A DNA stretch of 64,000 nt from Vibrio chagasii. Its GTDB lineage: Bacteria > Pseudomonadota > Gammaproteobacteria > Enterobacterales > Vibrionaceae. Below, piece after piece: positions 1-9,021 of this stretch. The notes below the pieces were generated by a model. That model was not told where the DNA came from. It ran no database searches and saw only the letters and a program-made list of their open reading frames with translations. How positions within the stretch are numbered: position 1 is the first letter of the stretch; each line of letters opens with the position of its first letter. The translations under genes and the position numbers were made by a program. The stretch is from NCBI RefSeq assembly GCF_002954585.1, contig NZ_MSCI01000002.1, positions 970,089-1,034,088 on the forward strand, read 5' to 3'.

Positions 1-2618
1 CAATTCTGCTCAAGTAATTTTGGTAACCACTGTTCTGCTTGCTCTCTAGGGATCACACTGTGTTGGCTGCCATATAACGGGGTTCTTGAAGCCAGTCGAC
101 CTAGCGCCCACCAGTGTGCTTGTTCAAACTGGTTGTGATTGATCGCTTTGCTTAGGAACCAAGACGCAAGAAGCACTTTGTCTTCCACTTCGAGTTGCTC
201 AAGGGATGCCGCCAATCTCACCATGGCTTCATAACCATTGTCTTGGGCATCTTTAGCGCTCTTAGGGTTCTTCATAGCACCTGGGTGAAGGTACTTCGCA
301 ATGTCAGCCAAGATTGTCTCTTGCTGCTCTTGGTTCAAACCACCGGCAACACGACGCCAGAAAACCCACCAGTCGGTCCAACCTTGGTGGTTCTTAAACT
401 GAATGTTCTGTTGGTAGAGACCCCAAATCTGTTCGATACGCCATGAATCAGTAGGATCACCAAAGCCAGGGCGCAGTGAGTAACCTGCTAAGCGCAACCA
501 GTTTTTCTCGTGTGCTTCTGAGCGGCGACGACGTTTACGACCTAATGACAAGGTATCAAATAGATGACGGAGGGTGGTGAAATCCCACTCATCACGTTTT
601 CCGAGTCGTTTCTCAAGATCTTTCGATAGAGTTTTGATCTCTTTCGATTCCGCACTCTTTTTGTTGCCACTGTACAGGCGAGATATCAACTCTTTACATT
701 CATCTAAGCGTGGGTGAAGTGTGGAGTTTTCGGACTCATCGCCTTGTTTATTCCTGACTTCAAATTCAAGTAACCAACGTTTCGAGTCATCTTCAGTACT
801 CACGCACTCCATTTTCAGTGTGCCGACTTCGGTTAACTGACAAGCGAGCAGCACTTCAACGCGCTCTTTTTGGTTAGCTTGAAGCTCTGCTGTGCCTGAG
901 CCTTCCAGCGTCGAGATGTAAGGTGGAAGAGGGGAGAACAGGTCGGCATCCACATCGACCATCACACCATTTTGAATTGCCGTATCTTGAGCAATTTGAT
1001 CGTGAGTTGAAGTCAGCAGGTTAAAACGAACTGGCTCGCCTAACGTCAGTGAGAAACGACGGCTGTTCAAACGGATTTCTTGGCCTTCTTCGGTACCTTT
1101 AGCAAGCAGACACAGTGCTTTACCCATCTTGTTCTTTTCTTGTAGATGCAAGAAGTAAGAACGAGCAGCACCGCCACCGATTTTCAGCTGGGCACCACGG
1201 CGAGCTTTACCAAACGCAACCGCGCCTAATGCCACAGACCAATCTGGGTGAGGGTTATCTAGTACTGTGATTGGAGCTCCGTTCCAGTTACCTAGAAGCT
1301 GAGTTATACGCTCCGTGACAAGTTCACTGTTGAACACACCACCGTTAAGCAGCACACCGACAGGAATAGCTGGTTTGGTGTCATCGAATTGAACCGCATC
1401 TGAATTTTGTAGCGCCGCTTTAGACACTTGCTGATGCGTTGTCAGGAATTCAGCAACGTGCTTACTTACCGCTGGGTCCGCAACGTAAGGCAGACCGAAT
1501 TCAACTACAGCGCTGCGACGTTTGTCTGGTGTTTCAGTAAATTCAGACAGTGGGAAGAAGCCTTCTAATGCGATTTGATGAACTTCTTGCTTGGTTAAGC
1601 CGATACTTTTAGTACCGCCTAATAGCTTCGAACCGCTGCCAAGCATGGTGATTTTGACATCGTCTGGCGCATTAGCAGAAAGCAGGCTCTCTTTTGCTGC
1701 GCGAGTTTGTTGAATCAGTTTGGTGAGGCTAGAGGCATTCAGTTTCTTGTTTTGGTTGAAGCGCTGCTCTGCAAGGTGAGCGAGGGCTAGATCTAGATTA
1801 TCACCACCCAGCATTAAGTGTTCGCCAACGCCAATACGGTCGAGTGCTAGTTCACTATGGCCTTGTTTGTCTGCATCGCTATTCTCATTGAACTGGGCTT
1901 CAATTAAGCTTAAGTCGGTAGTACCACCGCCGACATCACATACTAAGATTAACGGGATCTGTTGGAGTTCTTCCGCGGCGGTTTGCTGGTGGCGTGCATA
2001 CCAGTCGTAACAAACCGCTTGTGGCTCTTCGAGTAAGAGGATCTTGCCTAAACCGGCTAGCTCTGCGGCTTCAAGTGTCAGCTTACGTGCTGTCTCATCG
2101 AATGACGCTGGAACCGTGACAACAACATCTTGGTCTTCAAGCTTATTGCTTGGGTTACGGTAGTTCCATGCTTGGCGAATGTGATTGAGGTAGCTAGCAC
2201 TCGCAACAACTGGTGAAACTTTATCGACATCCGCTGCACCAGCCCAAGGGAGAATGTCTGAGCTACGATCCACCGCTTGGTGTGATAACCAACTCTTCGC
2301 ACTTGATACTTGGCGCCCTTCGACCTTAGCGCCCAATTCACGCGCCCACTCACCGACGATAACATTGTTGATATCGCCTTCAACTGGGTTTGGTTCCCAC
2401 GGCATAGTTAGGTCTGAAGGAGAGATTTGACCTTGGGCTGGGTGGTAACGAAACGATGGGAGTAGGGGCTTACGAACCACTTCACCAGGGCCGATAAGTT
2501 GATCGATTTCGAAAAGGGAAACGGGAGCATGTTGTAGGTCGTCGCTAATTTCACAGTAGGCAACCACAGTGTTGGTTGTGCCTAAGTCAATGCCGACTAA
2601 AAAACGAGGAGTTGCCAT
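1..2618 (-). CDS. Hsp70-family protein with long C-terminal extension (partial, 3' end outside window)
   Basis: Translating the minus strand from the ATG at 2618 gives an uninterrupted reading frame to the window edge (872 codons). The N-terminus carries the Hsp70 ATPase phosphate-1 motif (DLGTT at residues 11-15). A second phosphate loop (DVGGGTTDLSL) and the GGDNLDLALA and LLNGGVF motifs follow. After the ATPase domain comes a short beta-rich segment that matches the end of the neighbouring 643-residue Hsp70. Beyond that lies a further region of about 300 residues with a basic stretch (GRKRRRRSE) and many Trp residues, resembling DUF3731-type extensions. No canonical DnaK substrate-binding domain is recognisable. 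The start is supported by AAGG seven bases upstream. It lies downstream of the DUF2760/Hsp70 pair but after a hairpin terminator, so it may also be transcribed alone. ATPase-fold assignment is firm; client and partners are unknown. Confidence 0.9.
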   Translation of the reverse strand, partial: MATPRFLVGIDLGTTNTVVAYCEISDDLQHAPVSLFEIDQLIGPGEVVRKPLLPSFRYHPAQGQISPSDLTMPWEPNPVEGDINNVIVGEWARELGAKVEGRQVSSAKSWLSHQAVDRSSDILPWAGAADVDKVSPVVASASYLNHIRQAWNYRNPSNKLEDQDVVVTVPASFDETARKLTLEAAELAGLGKILLLEEPQAVCYDWYARHQQTAAEELQQIPLILVCDVGGGTTDLSLIEAQFNENSDADKQGHSELALDRIGVGEHLMLGGDNLDLALAHLAEQRFNQNKKLNASSLTKLIQQTRAAKESLLSANAPDDVKITMLGSGSKLLGGTKSIGLTKQEVHQIALEGFFPLSEFTETPDKRRSAVVEFGLPYVADPAVSKHVAEFLTTHQQVSKAALQNSDAVQFDDTKPAIPVGVLLNGGVFNSELVTERITQLLGNWNGAPITVLDNPHPDWSVALGAVAFGKARRGAQLKIGGGAARSYFLHLQEKNKMGKALCLLAKGTEEGQEIRLNSRRFSLTLGEPVRFNLLTSTHDQIAQDTAIQNGVMVDVDADLFSPLPPYISTLEGSGTAELQANQKERVEVLLACQLTEVGTLKMECVSTEDDSKRWLLEFEVRNKQGDESENSTLHPRLDECKELISRLYSGNKKSAESKEIKTLSKDLEKRLGKRDEWDFTTLRHLFDTLSLGRKRRRRSEAHEKNWLRLAGYSLRPGFGDPTDSWRIEQIWGLYQQNIQFKNHQGWTDWWVFWRRVAGGLNQEQQETILADIAKYLHPGAMKNPKSAKDAQDNGYEAMVRLAASLEQLEVEDKVLLASWFLSKAINHNQFEQAHWWALGRLASRTPLYGSQHSVIPREQAEQWLPKLLEQN

Positions 2619-2741
2619 ACAAAACCTTATTCTTCCAGAGTGATGACCAGTGTGTTGATAGCTTTGGTCTTATTGTTGTTATTCGTCTACGTCGTTCCTG
2701 AGAAACAGGGTGGACTGAGTTGGGAATGGTATTGATAAAAT

Positions 2742-2765
2742 AACGGCACCCACTAAGGTGCCGTT
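2742..2765 (-). terminator. Rho-independent terminator after the 643-aa Hsp70 gene
   Basis: AACGGCACC pairs with GGTGCCGTT around a 6-nt loop. Read on the minus strand the stem is followed by ATTTT. It sits 7 bases past the end of the Hsp70 gene at 2772. Confidence 0.7.
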
Positions 2766-2771
2766 GATTCA

Positions 2772-4703
2772 TTATGCTTCGTCGTTTGAGTCGTTGTTCG
2801 AATCTTCACGAACGTCGAACTCAACATGCCATTTCTGACCATTGTCAGTGGCAATCGCTTCTAGGTATAAAGTACCTAGCTCAGTAACGCGAGAAGCTAA
2901 AGTAACCGGAACCACCTCACCTTCGCGACGGCCTTCAGAAACAGGCAGTGTCACTTGGATTTCAGGAAGCTCATCAAGCTCTTCTGGCGCCCAGTGATCA
3001 AGGTGAGTACCAGCTTCATCTTCACGGCGTGTAGTTGAACCGAAGAACTGGAAGTGAACTGGCTGACCAATCACTAGACCAAACTCTTGGCTAGGAACTT
3101 GAACGCTTGAGCCTTCTTCCATACCAAATGGTGCAACACACAGTGCTTCCATTGGAGGAGCCATACCTGGGATTGCAGGCATCGCGCTTTCAATACCTAC
3201 GTAGTAAGCAGAAGCGATACCACCACGGATACGAACGCCTTGACCACGACGTACCGCGCCGTAGTACGAAGCACCACTCGCAACGGCTAGATCAAGATCT
3301 AAGCCTGATAGTTGTTTCGCAAATTCTGCATCAGCATTGATCAACCACTCGTTGATTGTTTCTGAAAGACGATCAGCAAGTAGGTTAGATTTTAGAACAC
3401 CACCGTTGAACAGAATTGCTGTTGGTTTGATGAAATCAGCAGCAGGCGCTTCAGCACCTGGCATGCCCGGCATATTTGCAAACGGATTGAAATCTTGTTG
3501 AGCTGTTTCACCATTTCCAGAAAGCGCGTTCGCTTGCTTAGACAGGAATGCGGCAATGTGACGAGTGATACCTGCGTCTTGAGCGTAAGGCAGACCCATT
3601 TGAGTTAGTGCGCCGCGCGTTTTTTGTACCGGGTGATCAGTCACAGCAACTTTAGGGAAGAAGCCATCAACCAATGTTTGTTGTACTTCTTGCTGAGTCA
3701 GTTCTGTTTTTAGTGTCGCGCCAAGTAGCTTAGAGCCACGGCTAGGAACCACGATTGGTACAGCTTGAAGCTCTGCATCGTTCAGTAGTGCTTCTTTTGC
3801 GTCACGACATGCGTGAGTCATCGCTTGAACTTGCCAAGGTGCCAGCTCTTTGCCTTCTTGTGCTAGCTTCATCTTCAAGCGGTAAGCCAGAGCTAAGTCC
3901 ATGTTGTCACCGCCAAGTAGGATATGTTCACCTACAGCGATACGGTCGAGGCTCAGGTTACCGTCGTCTTGAGTTACTTCAACTAAAGAAAGGTCGGTAG
4001 TACCACCACCGATATCTACAACTAGCACGATGTCGCCAACATCTACTTCGTCGCGCCATTTGTCATTGCTGTTATCGATCCAGCTGTATAGAGCCGCTTG
4101 AGGCTCTTCTAAAAGCGTTAGATGAGTGAAACCGACGTTACGAGCGGCTTCTGCTGTTAGGTCACGAGCCGCTGGGTCAAACGAAGCAGGAACGGTGATC
4201 GTTACGTCTTGGTCAGCCAGTTTTTGTTCTGGATTGGCGTGGTTCCAAGCGTCTTTAAGGTGCTCAAGGTAAAGCTCAGTTGTCTTAAGCGGAGATACCT
4301 TTTCCACTTCTTCTGGGCTACCAGCAGGAAGGAACGCGTCACGACGGTTTACACCACCGTGGCATAGCCAAGATTTCGCACTTGCTACTAAACGGATAGG
4401 GGTTTTAGCACCAAGGTTACGAGCGATAGCGCCAACTAGTGCTTTTGGTTCAGAAGACCAAGGTAGAACACGTGACGCTTCGTTCATTTCGTGCTCGTGC
4501 GGTTGGTATAGGAACGAGCCAAGTTGGCTGCGAGTTTCTACTGTACCAGGAGCCGTAATCTGAGGAATTGGCATTACCTCAACGCGTGCATCTTCATTGG
4601 TTGTGTCGATGTAAGACAAAACACAGTGTGTAGTACCCAAATCGATACCAACGCTGAACTTAGGAGCTTGATGCTCTTGAGCTGAATGACTTTGGTGTTC
4701 CAT
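2772..4703 (-). CDS. Hsp70-family molecular chaperone (643 aa, non-canonical)
   Basis: An actin-fold Hsp70 ATPase. The phosphate-1 motif DLGTT is at residues 21-25, followed by a VTVPASFDPAARD segment, the phosphate-2 loop DIGGGTTDLSLVEV, the GGDNMDLALAYRL motif and the adenosine-site LFNGGVLKS. The part after the ATPase domain is only about 130 residues, ends in an acidic Asn/Asp-rich tail and does not look like a DnaK substrate-binding domain plus lid. An insert rich in Pro, Met and Gly (around residues 410-425) is unusual. Its start codon overlaps the stop of the upstream DUF2760 gene in a TAATG junction, so the two are translationally coupled. It is paralogous to the following Hsp70 gene. 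I infer a specialised chaperone acting with the membrane DUF2760 protein; the substrate is unknown. Confidence 0.93.
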   Translation of the reverse strand: MEHQSHSAQEHQAPKFSVGIDLGTTHCVLSYIDTTNEDARVEVMPIPQITAPGTVETRSQLGSFLYQPHEHEMNEASRVLPWSSEPKALVGAIARNLGAKTPIRLVASAKSWLCHGGVNRRDAFLPAGSPEEVEKVSPLKTTELYLEHLKDAWNHANPEQKLADQDVTITVPASFDPAARDLTAEAARNVGFTHLTLLEEPQAALYSWIDNSNDKWRDEVDVGDIVLVVDIGGGTTDLSLVEVTQDDGNLSLDRIAVGEHILLGGDNMDLALAYRLKMKLAQEGKELAPWQVQAMTHACRDAKEALLNDAELQAVPIVVPSRGSKLLGATLKTELTQQEVQQTLVDGFFPKVAVTDHPVQKTRGALTQMGLPYAQDAGITRHIAAFLSKQANALSGNGETAQQDFNPFANMPGMPGAEAPAADFIKPTAILFNGGVLKSNLLADRLSETINEWLINADAEFAKQLSGLDLDLAVASGASYYGAVRRGQGVRIRGGIASAYYVGIESAMPAIPGMAPPMEALCVAPFGMEEGSSVQVPSQEFGLVIGQPVHFQFFGSTTRREDEAGTHLDHWAPEELDELPEIQVTLPVSEGRREGEVVPVTLASRVTELGTLYLEAIATDNGQKWHVEFDVREDSNNDSNDEA

Positions 4704-5335
4704 TATAGCTCCACCTCTGCCGGTGCAATCACAGATGCATCGTAGTTTTCAGCAAGCTTAGGCAGGTTCATGTCAGTTGCTTTCCAGCCTTTGTGAATAA
4801 GTGTGCCGTTGAATGGTGCGTTACCTGTTACGTTACCTGTTAGACGGATCTCTTGAGGGTTGAAGCCTTCAGCTACCGTGATGCGAGTCTCTTCATCTTC
4901 ATTGCGGATGTGAGCAAGCGTTACGTAGTCCGCCAGTACTTTTTGACCACCAGTGTGAATAACACGAGCGGCTGCGCCAACTTCTTCGTCAGAGAATGAA
5001 GTAAGGTCTTCTTTTAGGAAGTCGATTAGACGTGCTTCTTGCTGCATGATAGACAGTAGTTGCATTGCAGAATCTGTTGGTGCTGTAGCGAGCTTGGATT
5101 CAACTTCTACTACTTTCTCGATGACTTTTTCTACTTCAACAACTTTTTCTACTTCGACAATCTTTTCAACTGGCTTTTCAACTTCAACGATCTTTTCTAC
5201 TGGTTTTTCTACGACTTTCTCAACCACTTTGGTTTTACGAGAAACGGCAATTAGCAGTAGTAAAACGCTTGATGCAGTTAGGCCTGCGTGAAGCATATCA
5301 AACGTCTGTGGGATTAGGTTCAAATCAACGATCAT
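4703..5335 (-). CDS. DUF2760 membrane-anchored coiled-coil protein
   Basis: 210 residues. A hydrophobic segment at about residues 15-31 is followed by a highly charged stretch (about 35-80) built from repeated VEKPVEKIVE and VEKVVEVEK units, which should form a long helix or coiled coil. The C-terminal 120 residues match the DUF2760 domain (LLSIMQQEARLIDFL and GFNPQEIRLTGN are recognisable parts). It heads an operon with the Hsp70 gene (1-nt overlap). The arrangement suggests that DUF2760 docks the cytoplasmic Hsp70 at the inner membrane or feeds it clients. The domain has no established function, so the role is inference; the domain assignment is good. Confidence 0.88.
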   Translation of the reverse strand: MIVDLNLIPQTFDMLHAGLTASSVLLLLIAVSRKTKVVEKVVEKPVEKIVEVEKPVEKIVEVEKVVEVEKVIEKVVEVESKLATAPTDSAMQLLSIMQQEARLIDFLKEDLTSFSDEEVGAAARVIHTGGQKVLADYVTLAHIRNEDEETRITVAEGFNPQEIRLTGNVTGNAPFNGTLIHKGWKATDMNLPKLAENYDASVIAPAEVEL

Positions 5336-5684
5336 AGTGATTTTTCTCTTTAAATTGATTTAACGGTATATTCGTCGGTTATAGGGAATATACAGGTTAG
5401 AAAGAAACTCATGGGCACAAGGCCAAACGGTCACTTTCAAGCTATAAATATGGGGGGATACTAGCATATTCAAGGCTTAAGAGTGGTAATTTATGTTTTC
5501 AAACCAGTAGTTTTTGAGTGTGTTAGCTTGAAATTTAGTCGAGATTCGGTCGATTGTTAACCTGTGATGTGAAGGCAAAGTAAAGAGTGCGTCTCTTATG
5601 TCATTTTTATAACGAAAACTTAAATGGAGCATCATTCCCTTCCGTTATATACTTTGGCCTCATCAAAGCCAATTTGGAAACTCT
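5336..5684. other. Divergent intergenic region between the DUF2760 operon and a diguanylate cyclase
   Basis: About 350 bases that must hold two divergent promoters. It is AT-rich, with poly-T/A runs near 5340-5360. I see no palindromic operator, small gene or RNA structure that I can support. Confidence 0.5.
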
Positions 5685-7223
5685 ATGCCTCACACTACCG
5701 ACCCACTAACAGGGTTGAAGAGACGAACGCTACCACTGGTCGTATTCTCGGTCAGCTTTTTGATTACAGTGTTGTGTTTTATTCTAGTCGCGCTCAACCA
5801 AAACCGCGCATTGAACATGAATTTGGACAGCTTTGCTAAACACCAAACACTGAGCTTGGAAGCGTTTATCGACAATGATGTGGCTTACATAGGTTCGGGC
5901 GCAAACTTTTTCTATTCTAATGATCCTGAAGACTGGGATAAATTTGACCGTTTTGCACAGCAAACCATTAACGGCTCAAAAAGTTTAATTGGCTTACAGT
6001 GGATGCAGAAAGTCACGGCAGACCAGATTGCCGAACACACTGCGAAAATGGAAGCAAAGTACCCATTTTACCGCTTGTTCACCATCCCTAAACATGAACC
6101 TAAAACCTATGGTTACCAGTTAGATGGCGAGCCTGCTTTTATTGCTACCGATATTTATCCGAATACTGAAGCGCACAACAGAGTGATCGGTTTCTACTCT
6201 GCACGCGAGCGATTTAAGCGTATTGTCGAAAATATCAAACAGACGCGCCAAGCGAATATCTCTGACAAAGTACGCCTTATTCAAGATGGCTTAACTCCAG
6301 ATACACCTAAGACTGGCATGTTGGTTTATCACCCGGTCTTTGAAGGGGAAAGTGATAACTTGCTAGGTGTTGTGATTGGTGTAGTTCGTACCACTTATTA
6401 CTTTGAAAACCTGTTAGCATCAGCTGTCGGTGATATGGATGTGTATGTTCGCGTGACGGATACCGGGTTTGAAGCAGAAGACTCCCCAGTTCTGTTTGAA
6501 ACTGAAGGCTATGAGGGTGTAACAGGGCATCATATAACTAAGACAATCGAGCTGGCCAACCGAAATTGGAAGATCGATTACAAGATAGATTCCTGCATCT
6601 CTTTTTATGGCTACCTAGTTTTAACTGGAATAGCCTTAGTCGGAACAACCATCTCATTGTTACTAGCGTATATCGTTAATATGCAAATTAGAGAGAAAGA
6701 GCGCTTGTATCGCATGTTAGACAAAAGGACAGAAGAACTTAGATTCTTAGCGAACCACGATAGCTTAACTGAAATCTATAACCGACGAGCTTTCAATAAG
6801 ATGTTTGACAGGGCGGTTAAGCGAAGTGAGTCATTTAGCTTAATTGGCTTTGATGTCGATAAATTTAAGAGCATTAATGACAAGTTTGGTCACCCTGCTG
6901 GCGATGCTTTGCTTGTTCATGTCATTAAGTTGATTTCGGTAAATTTGAAAGAAGGGGATAATCTTTTCCGTTTGGGCGGCGACGAGTTCTGTATAATTTC
7001 GAGTATCTCAGAGCCTGAAGCACTAGACCGCTACTTACAATGCATTCTGAACACCGTCAGTCATTCTCATTGTGAGCATAAAGGGCAACAGTTGAGCTGC
7101 ACTTTGAGTATTGGTGCGGCCATCCATACCAATGAAGACACTGAAGAACTGCTACAAAAAACAGATAGCATGCTCTATCAAAGTAAGTTAAATGGTCGAA
7201 ATCGAGTCACAATTGCAGGCTAA
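5685..7223 (+). CDS. CHASE-domain diguanylate cyclase (GGDEF)
   Basis: 512 residues. One transmembrane helix lies near residues 18-40 and a second near 305-328; between them is a periplasmic CHASE-type sensor domain (IGLQWMQKV and GYQLDGEP are typical segments). A short cytoplasmic linker leads to a GGDEF domain at about 350-510. The active-site GGDEF is intact at residues 431-435, so it should make cyclic di-GMP from two GTP. The inhibitory I-site position has KEGD rather than RxxD, so product inhibition may be weak or absent. The ATG at 5685 has GGAAA four bases upstream. It stands alone between divergent and unrelated genes. The ligand of the CHASE domain cannot be read from sequence. Confidence 0.93.
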   Translation: MPHTTDPLTGLKRRTLPLVVFSVSFLITVLCFILVALNQNRALNMNLDSFAKHQTLSLEAFIDNDVAYIGSGANFFYSNDPEDWDKFDRFAQQTINGSKSLIGLQWMQKVTADQIAEHTAKMEAKYPFYRLFTIPKHEPKTYGYQLDGEPAFIATDIYPNTEAHNRVIGFYSARERFKRIVENIKQTRQANISDKVRLIQDGLTPDTPKTGMLVYHPVFEGESDNLLGVVIGVVRTTYYFENLLASAVGDMDVYVRVTDTGFEAEDSPVLFETEGYEGVTGHHITKTIELANRNWKIDYKIDSCISFYGYLVLTGIALVGTTISLLLAYIVNMQIREKERLYRMLDKRTEELRFLANHDSLTEIYNRRAFNKMFDRAVKRSESFSLIGFDVDKFKSINDKFGHPAGDALLVHVIKLISVNLKEGDNLFRLGGDEFCIISSISEPEALDRYLQCILNTVSHSHCEHKGQQLSCTLSIGAAIHTNEDTEELLQKTDSMLYQSKLNGRNRVTIAG

Positions 7224-7310
7224 ATGAGCACTTGATACAACTAGGGTCGAGTTCTGTATTGGGCTCATGTACAATTTCACAAAATTTTGGACGAGAGAAT
7301 TAGGCGACGT

Positions 7311-7841
7311 ATGAATCACAATCGAGTGGTGTGTTTCGATTTGGAAATGTGCTGTTGGAGCGAAAATGGTGTAGGAACAACAGGCGAGATCATTGAAGTG
7401 GGTCTTGCTGAGGTTGATCTGGCATCTGGAACCATCGTGAAACGAGCGCAGTACTACGTTAAGCCAGAAAAAGACGAAGTCTCTCAGTTTTGTGCCGAGC
7501 TAACCGGCATTACTCCACGTAAAATCGAAAAGCAGGGGCGTCCTTTAGAATCCGTCATCAAATCGATGATCAAGAACTTCGGTGGTCCAAACAAGATCTA
7601 TGCTGCGTGGGGACGTGATGACCTGATTTTACACAAAGAGTGTCAAGAGAAAGGTATCGAACCACCATTTAGCGAGTTCATCAATATTGCGACACTGTAT
7701 CGCGTACAAAACCGGCTGAAAGACAAACGCATTGGCCACCGAGCGGCTCAAGAAGCAAAAAACATCGAATGGGAAGGGCGCCAGCATTCTGGTTATGTTG
7801 ATGCTTACAACCTGGCGAAGCTCGCTCTGACGATGCTTTAG
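7311..7841 (+). CDS. DEDDh-family 3'-5' exonuclease domain protein
   Basis: A 176-residue RNase T/DnaQ-type exonuclease fold. The first catalytic acids are in FDLEM (Asp10, Glu12), a central Asp lies in WGRDDLILH, and the last motif has His and Asp in HSGYVDAYNLAKL, which fits the DEDDh class. An in-frame TTG at 7287 would add 8 residues. I prefer the ATG at 7311 because the family begins directly before the first beta strand and there is an AGG six bases upstream. Members act on 3' ends of RNA or DNA; the substrate here is unknown. A strong terminator follows. Confidence 0.87.
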   Translation: MNHNRVVCFDLEMCCWSENGVGTTGEIIEVGLAEVDLASGTIVKRAQYYVKPEKDEVSQFCAELTGITPRKIEKQGRPLESVIKSMIKNFGGPNKIYAAWGRDDLILHKECQEKGIEPPFSEFINIATLYRVQNRLKDKRIGHRAAQEAKNIEWEGRQHSGYVDAYNLAKLALTML

Positions 7842-7876
7842 TCGTAAGCGATTATTGATATTTGCTCCGAACTATA

Positions 7877-7906
7877 AAAAGGCCACCTAGATAAGGTGGC
7901 TTTTTT
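7877..7906 (+). terminator. Rho-independent terminator
   Basis: GCCACCT pairs with AGGTGGC and is followed by six T residues, 40 bases after the exonuclease gene. The A-rich left flank could also let it serve the minus strand, where the cytochrome b561 remnant ends at 7965. Confidence 0.85.
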
Positions 7907-7964
7907 ACATCTTCTGGCTAGCATAGTGACTACATAAAACATCATCGTTCGCGTATCAAGATGC

Positions 7965-8291
7965 TTATTTCCCTAACATTACCTTGAGCTTATCGCCTTT
8001 ATCAAAAAAGTGATGCTTTAATGCCCCCAGTATATGTAATGTTACCAACGACATAAAAACTTTAATTGCAGTAGCGTGAATTAAAAACAGCAGAGAAAAT
8101 ACTTCTCTAGAGGTTGCACTATCGCTAAATGCCCATGAGTACACACTGAATATTGGTGTATCAATCAGTGCCATGCTTAAACCTGATATAGCGATAAAGG
8201 TCAATGTAACTGATTGAACAAATTGAACCATTTTAGGTAAGTTGAACTTACGTTTATCTGGTTCTGGCTTAACTAGCATGCTTGCAATCAC
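7965..8291 (-). pseudogene. Truncated cytochrome b561-like membrane protein (C-terminal half)
   Basis: 108 residues with hydrophobic helices. The end (LFLIHATAIKVFMSLVTLHILGALKHHFFDKGD, given here only by its key parts HATA, LHILGALKHHF) matches the last helices of cytochrome b561, including the haem-ligand His residues and the ALKHHF signature. Normal b561 proteins are about 175-190 residues and start with two more helices that carry the first haem-ligand His. Here the frame opens upstream only to a TGA near 8355, and that part shows no HW motif. A short frame upstream (8291-8479) in another phase could be the decayed remainder. I call it a remnant; a short functional three-helix protein cannot be excluded. 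Confidence 0.55.
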
Positions 8292-8558
8292 TATATTGAT
8301 GAGAATAGGGACAATTGAATCGAGTAGTAATGAGTTAAAATTGTTGGATATTTGTCAGAGAAAGGCAGGCGTCGGATTGATATAAAGTCGAGAGTTAACT
8401 TTAACATTCTCGAGTGAAGAAAATCGATTTGATTCTTGAGGATATGGTTTTCTCTTTTATTTGATAGTATTTTTAACATCCTGACTTCAATTATCCACGT
8501 CTGAGGGATAGACTATATTTCTCATGGCTTTGTTTTATAATGTTTAATGTCAATAATA

Positions 8559-8962
8559 GGATGGCCATTTAATTAATATTAAACCATTAGCTTGGCTCTT
8601 GATGACTCTTTTATTTCTGTTAGCGTGTGCAACATCTAATCAACGCAGGTCCTATGAAGTGGTTTATTAAAAATCCCATCGTATTGAGATTATTAAGTAT
8701 AAAATCATTAGCGCTTGTACAGCCTGTTGTGCTTATCAACACATTTTCAGTATATTGGAGTAAGTATGAGCAAACCTTAGCCTATTGGAAAATTGCGAGG
8801 GACGTTTATCCCAACAACCCGCTTTTATTTCTACTAGGTTACATTGAGCATCAAACGCAGACGCACTTAACCTTACGTAAGTGTCGCGAACTGGAAAAGC
8901 CAGAAGCATTTTATAGATGCGATCTCTATAATGAGAGAGGAACAACCTCTCTTAATCATTAG
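8559..8962 (+). pseudogene. Possible decayed lipoprotein/TPR gene
   Basis: Two pieces in different frames. The first (about 8559-8662) encodes KPLAWLLMTLLFLLACATSN, a signal peptide with a lipobox-like LLAC, and stops at a TAA at 8660. The second (8627-8962 at most) encodes a 111-residue frame. Its C-terminal part (YWKIARDVYPNNPLLFLLGYI) resembles a tetratricopeptide helix pair, and it ends with two Cys in the last 30 residues. Together they look like one small TPR lipoprotein broken by a frameshift. Neither piece has a good ribosome binding site. This is low-confidence: the 111-residue frame could be an independent small gene. Confidence 0.3.
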
Positions 8963-9021
8963 AGGTTACTACTGATACTAATATTTACTAAGTCATCCGA
9001 AAATAATAGAGAGTGTTTTGA

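Noticed and set aside
5046-5291. Low-complexity open frames rich in Thr/Ser/Phe on the plus strand
   Set aside because: They are the antisense of the VEK repeat of the DUF2760 gene; repeat structure keeps them open.
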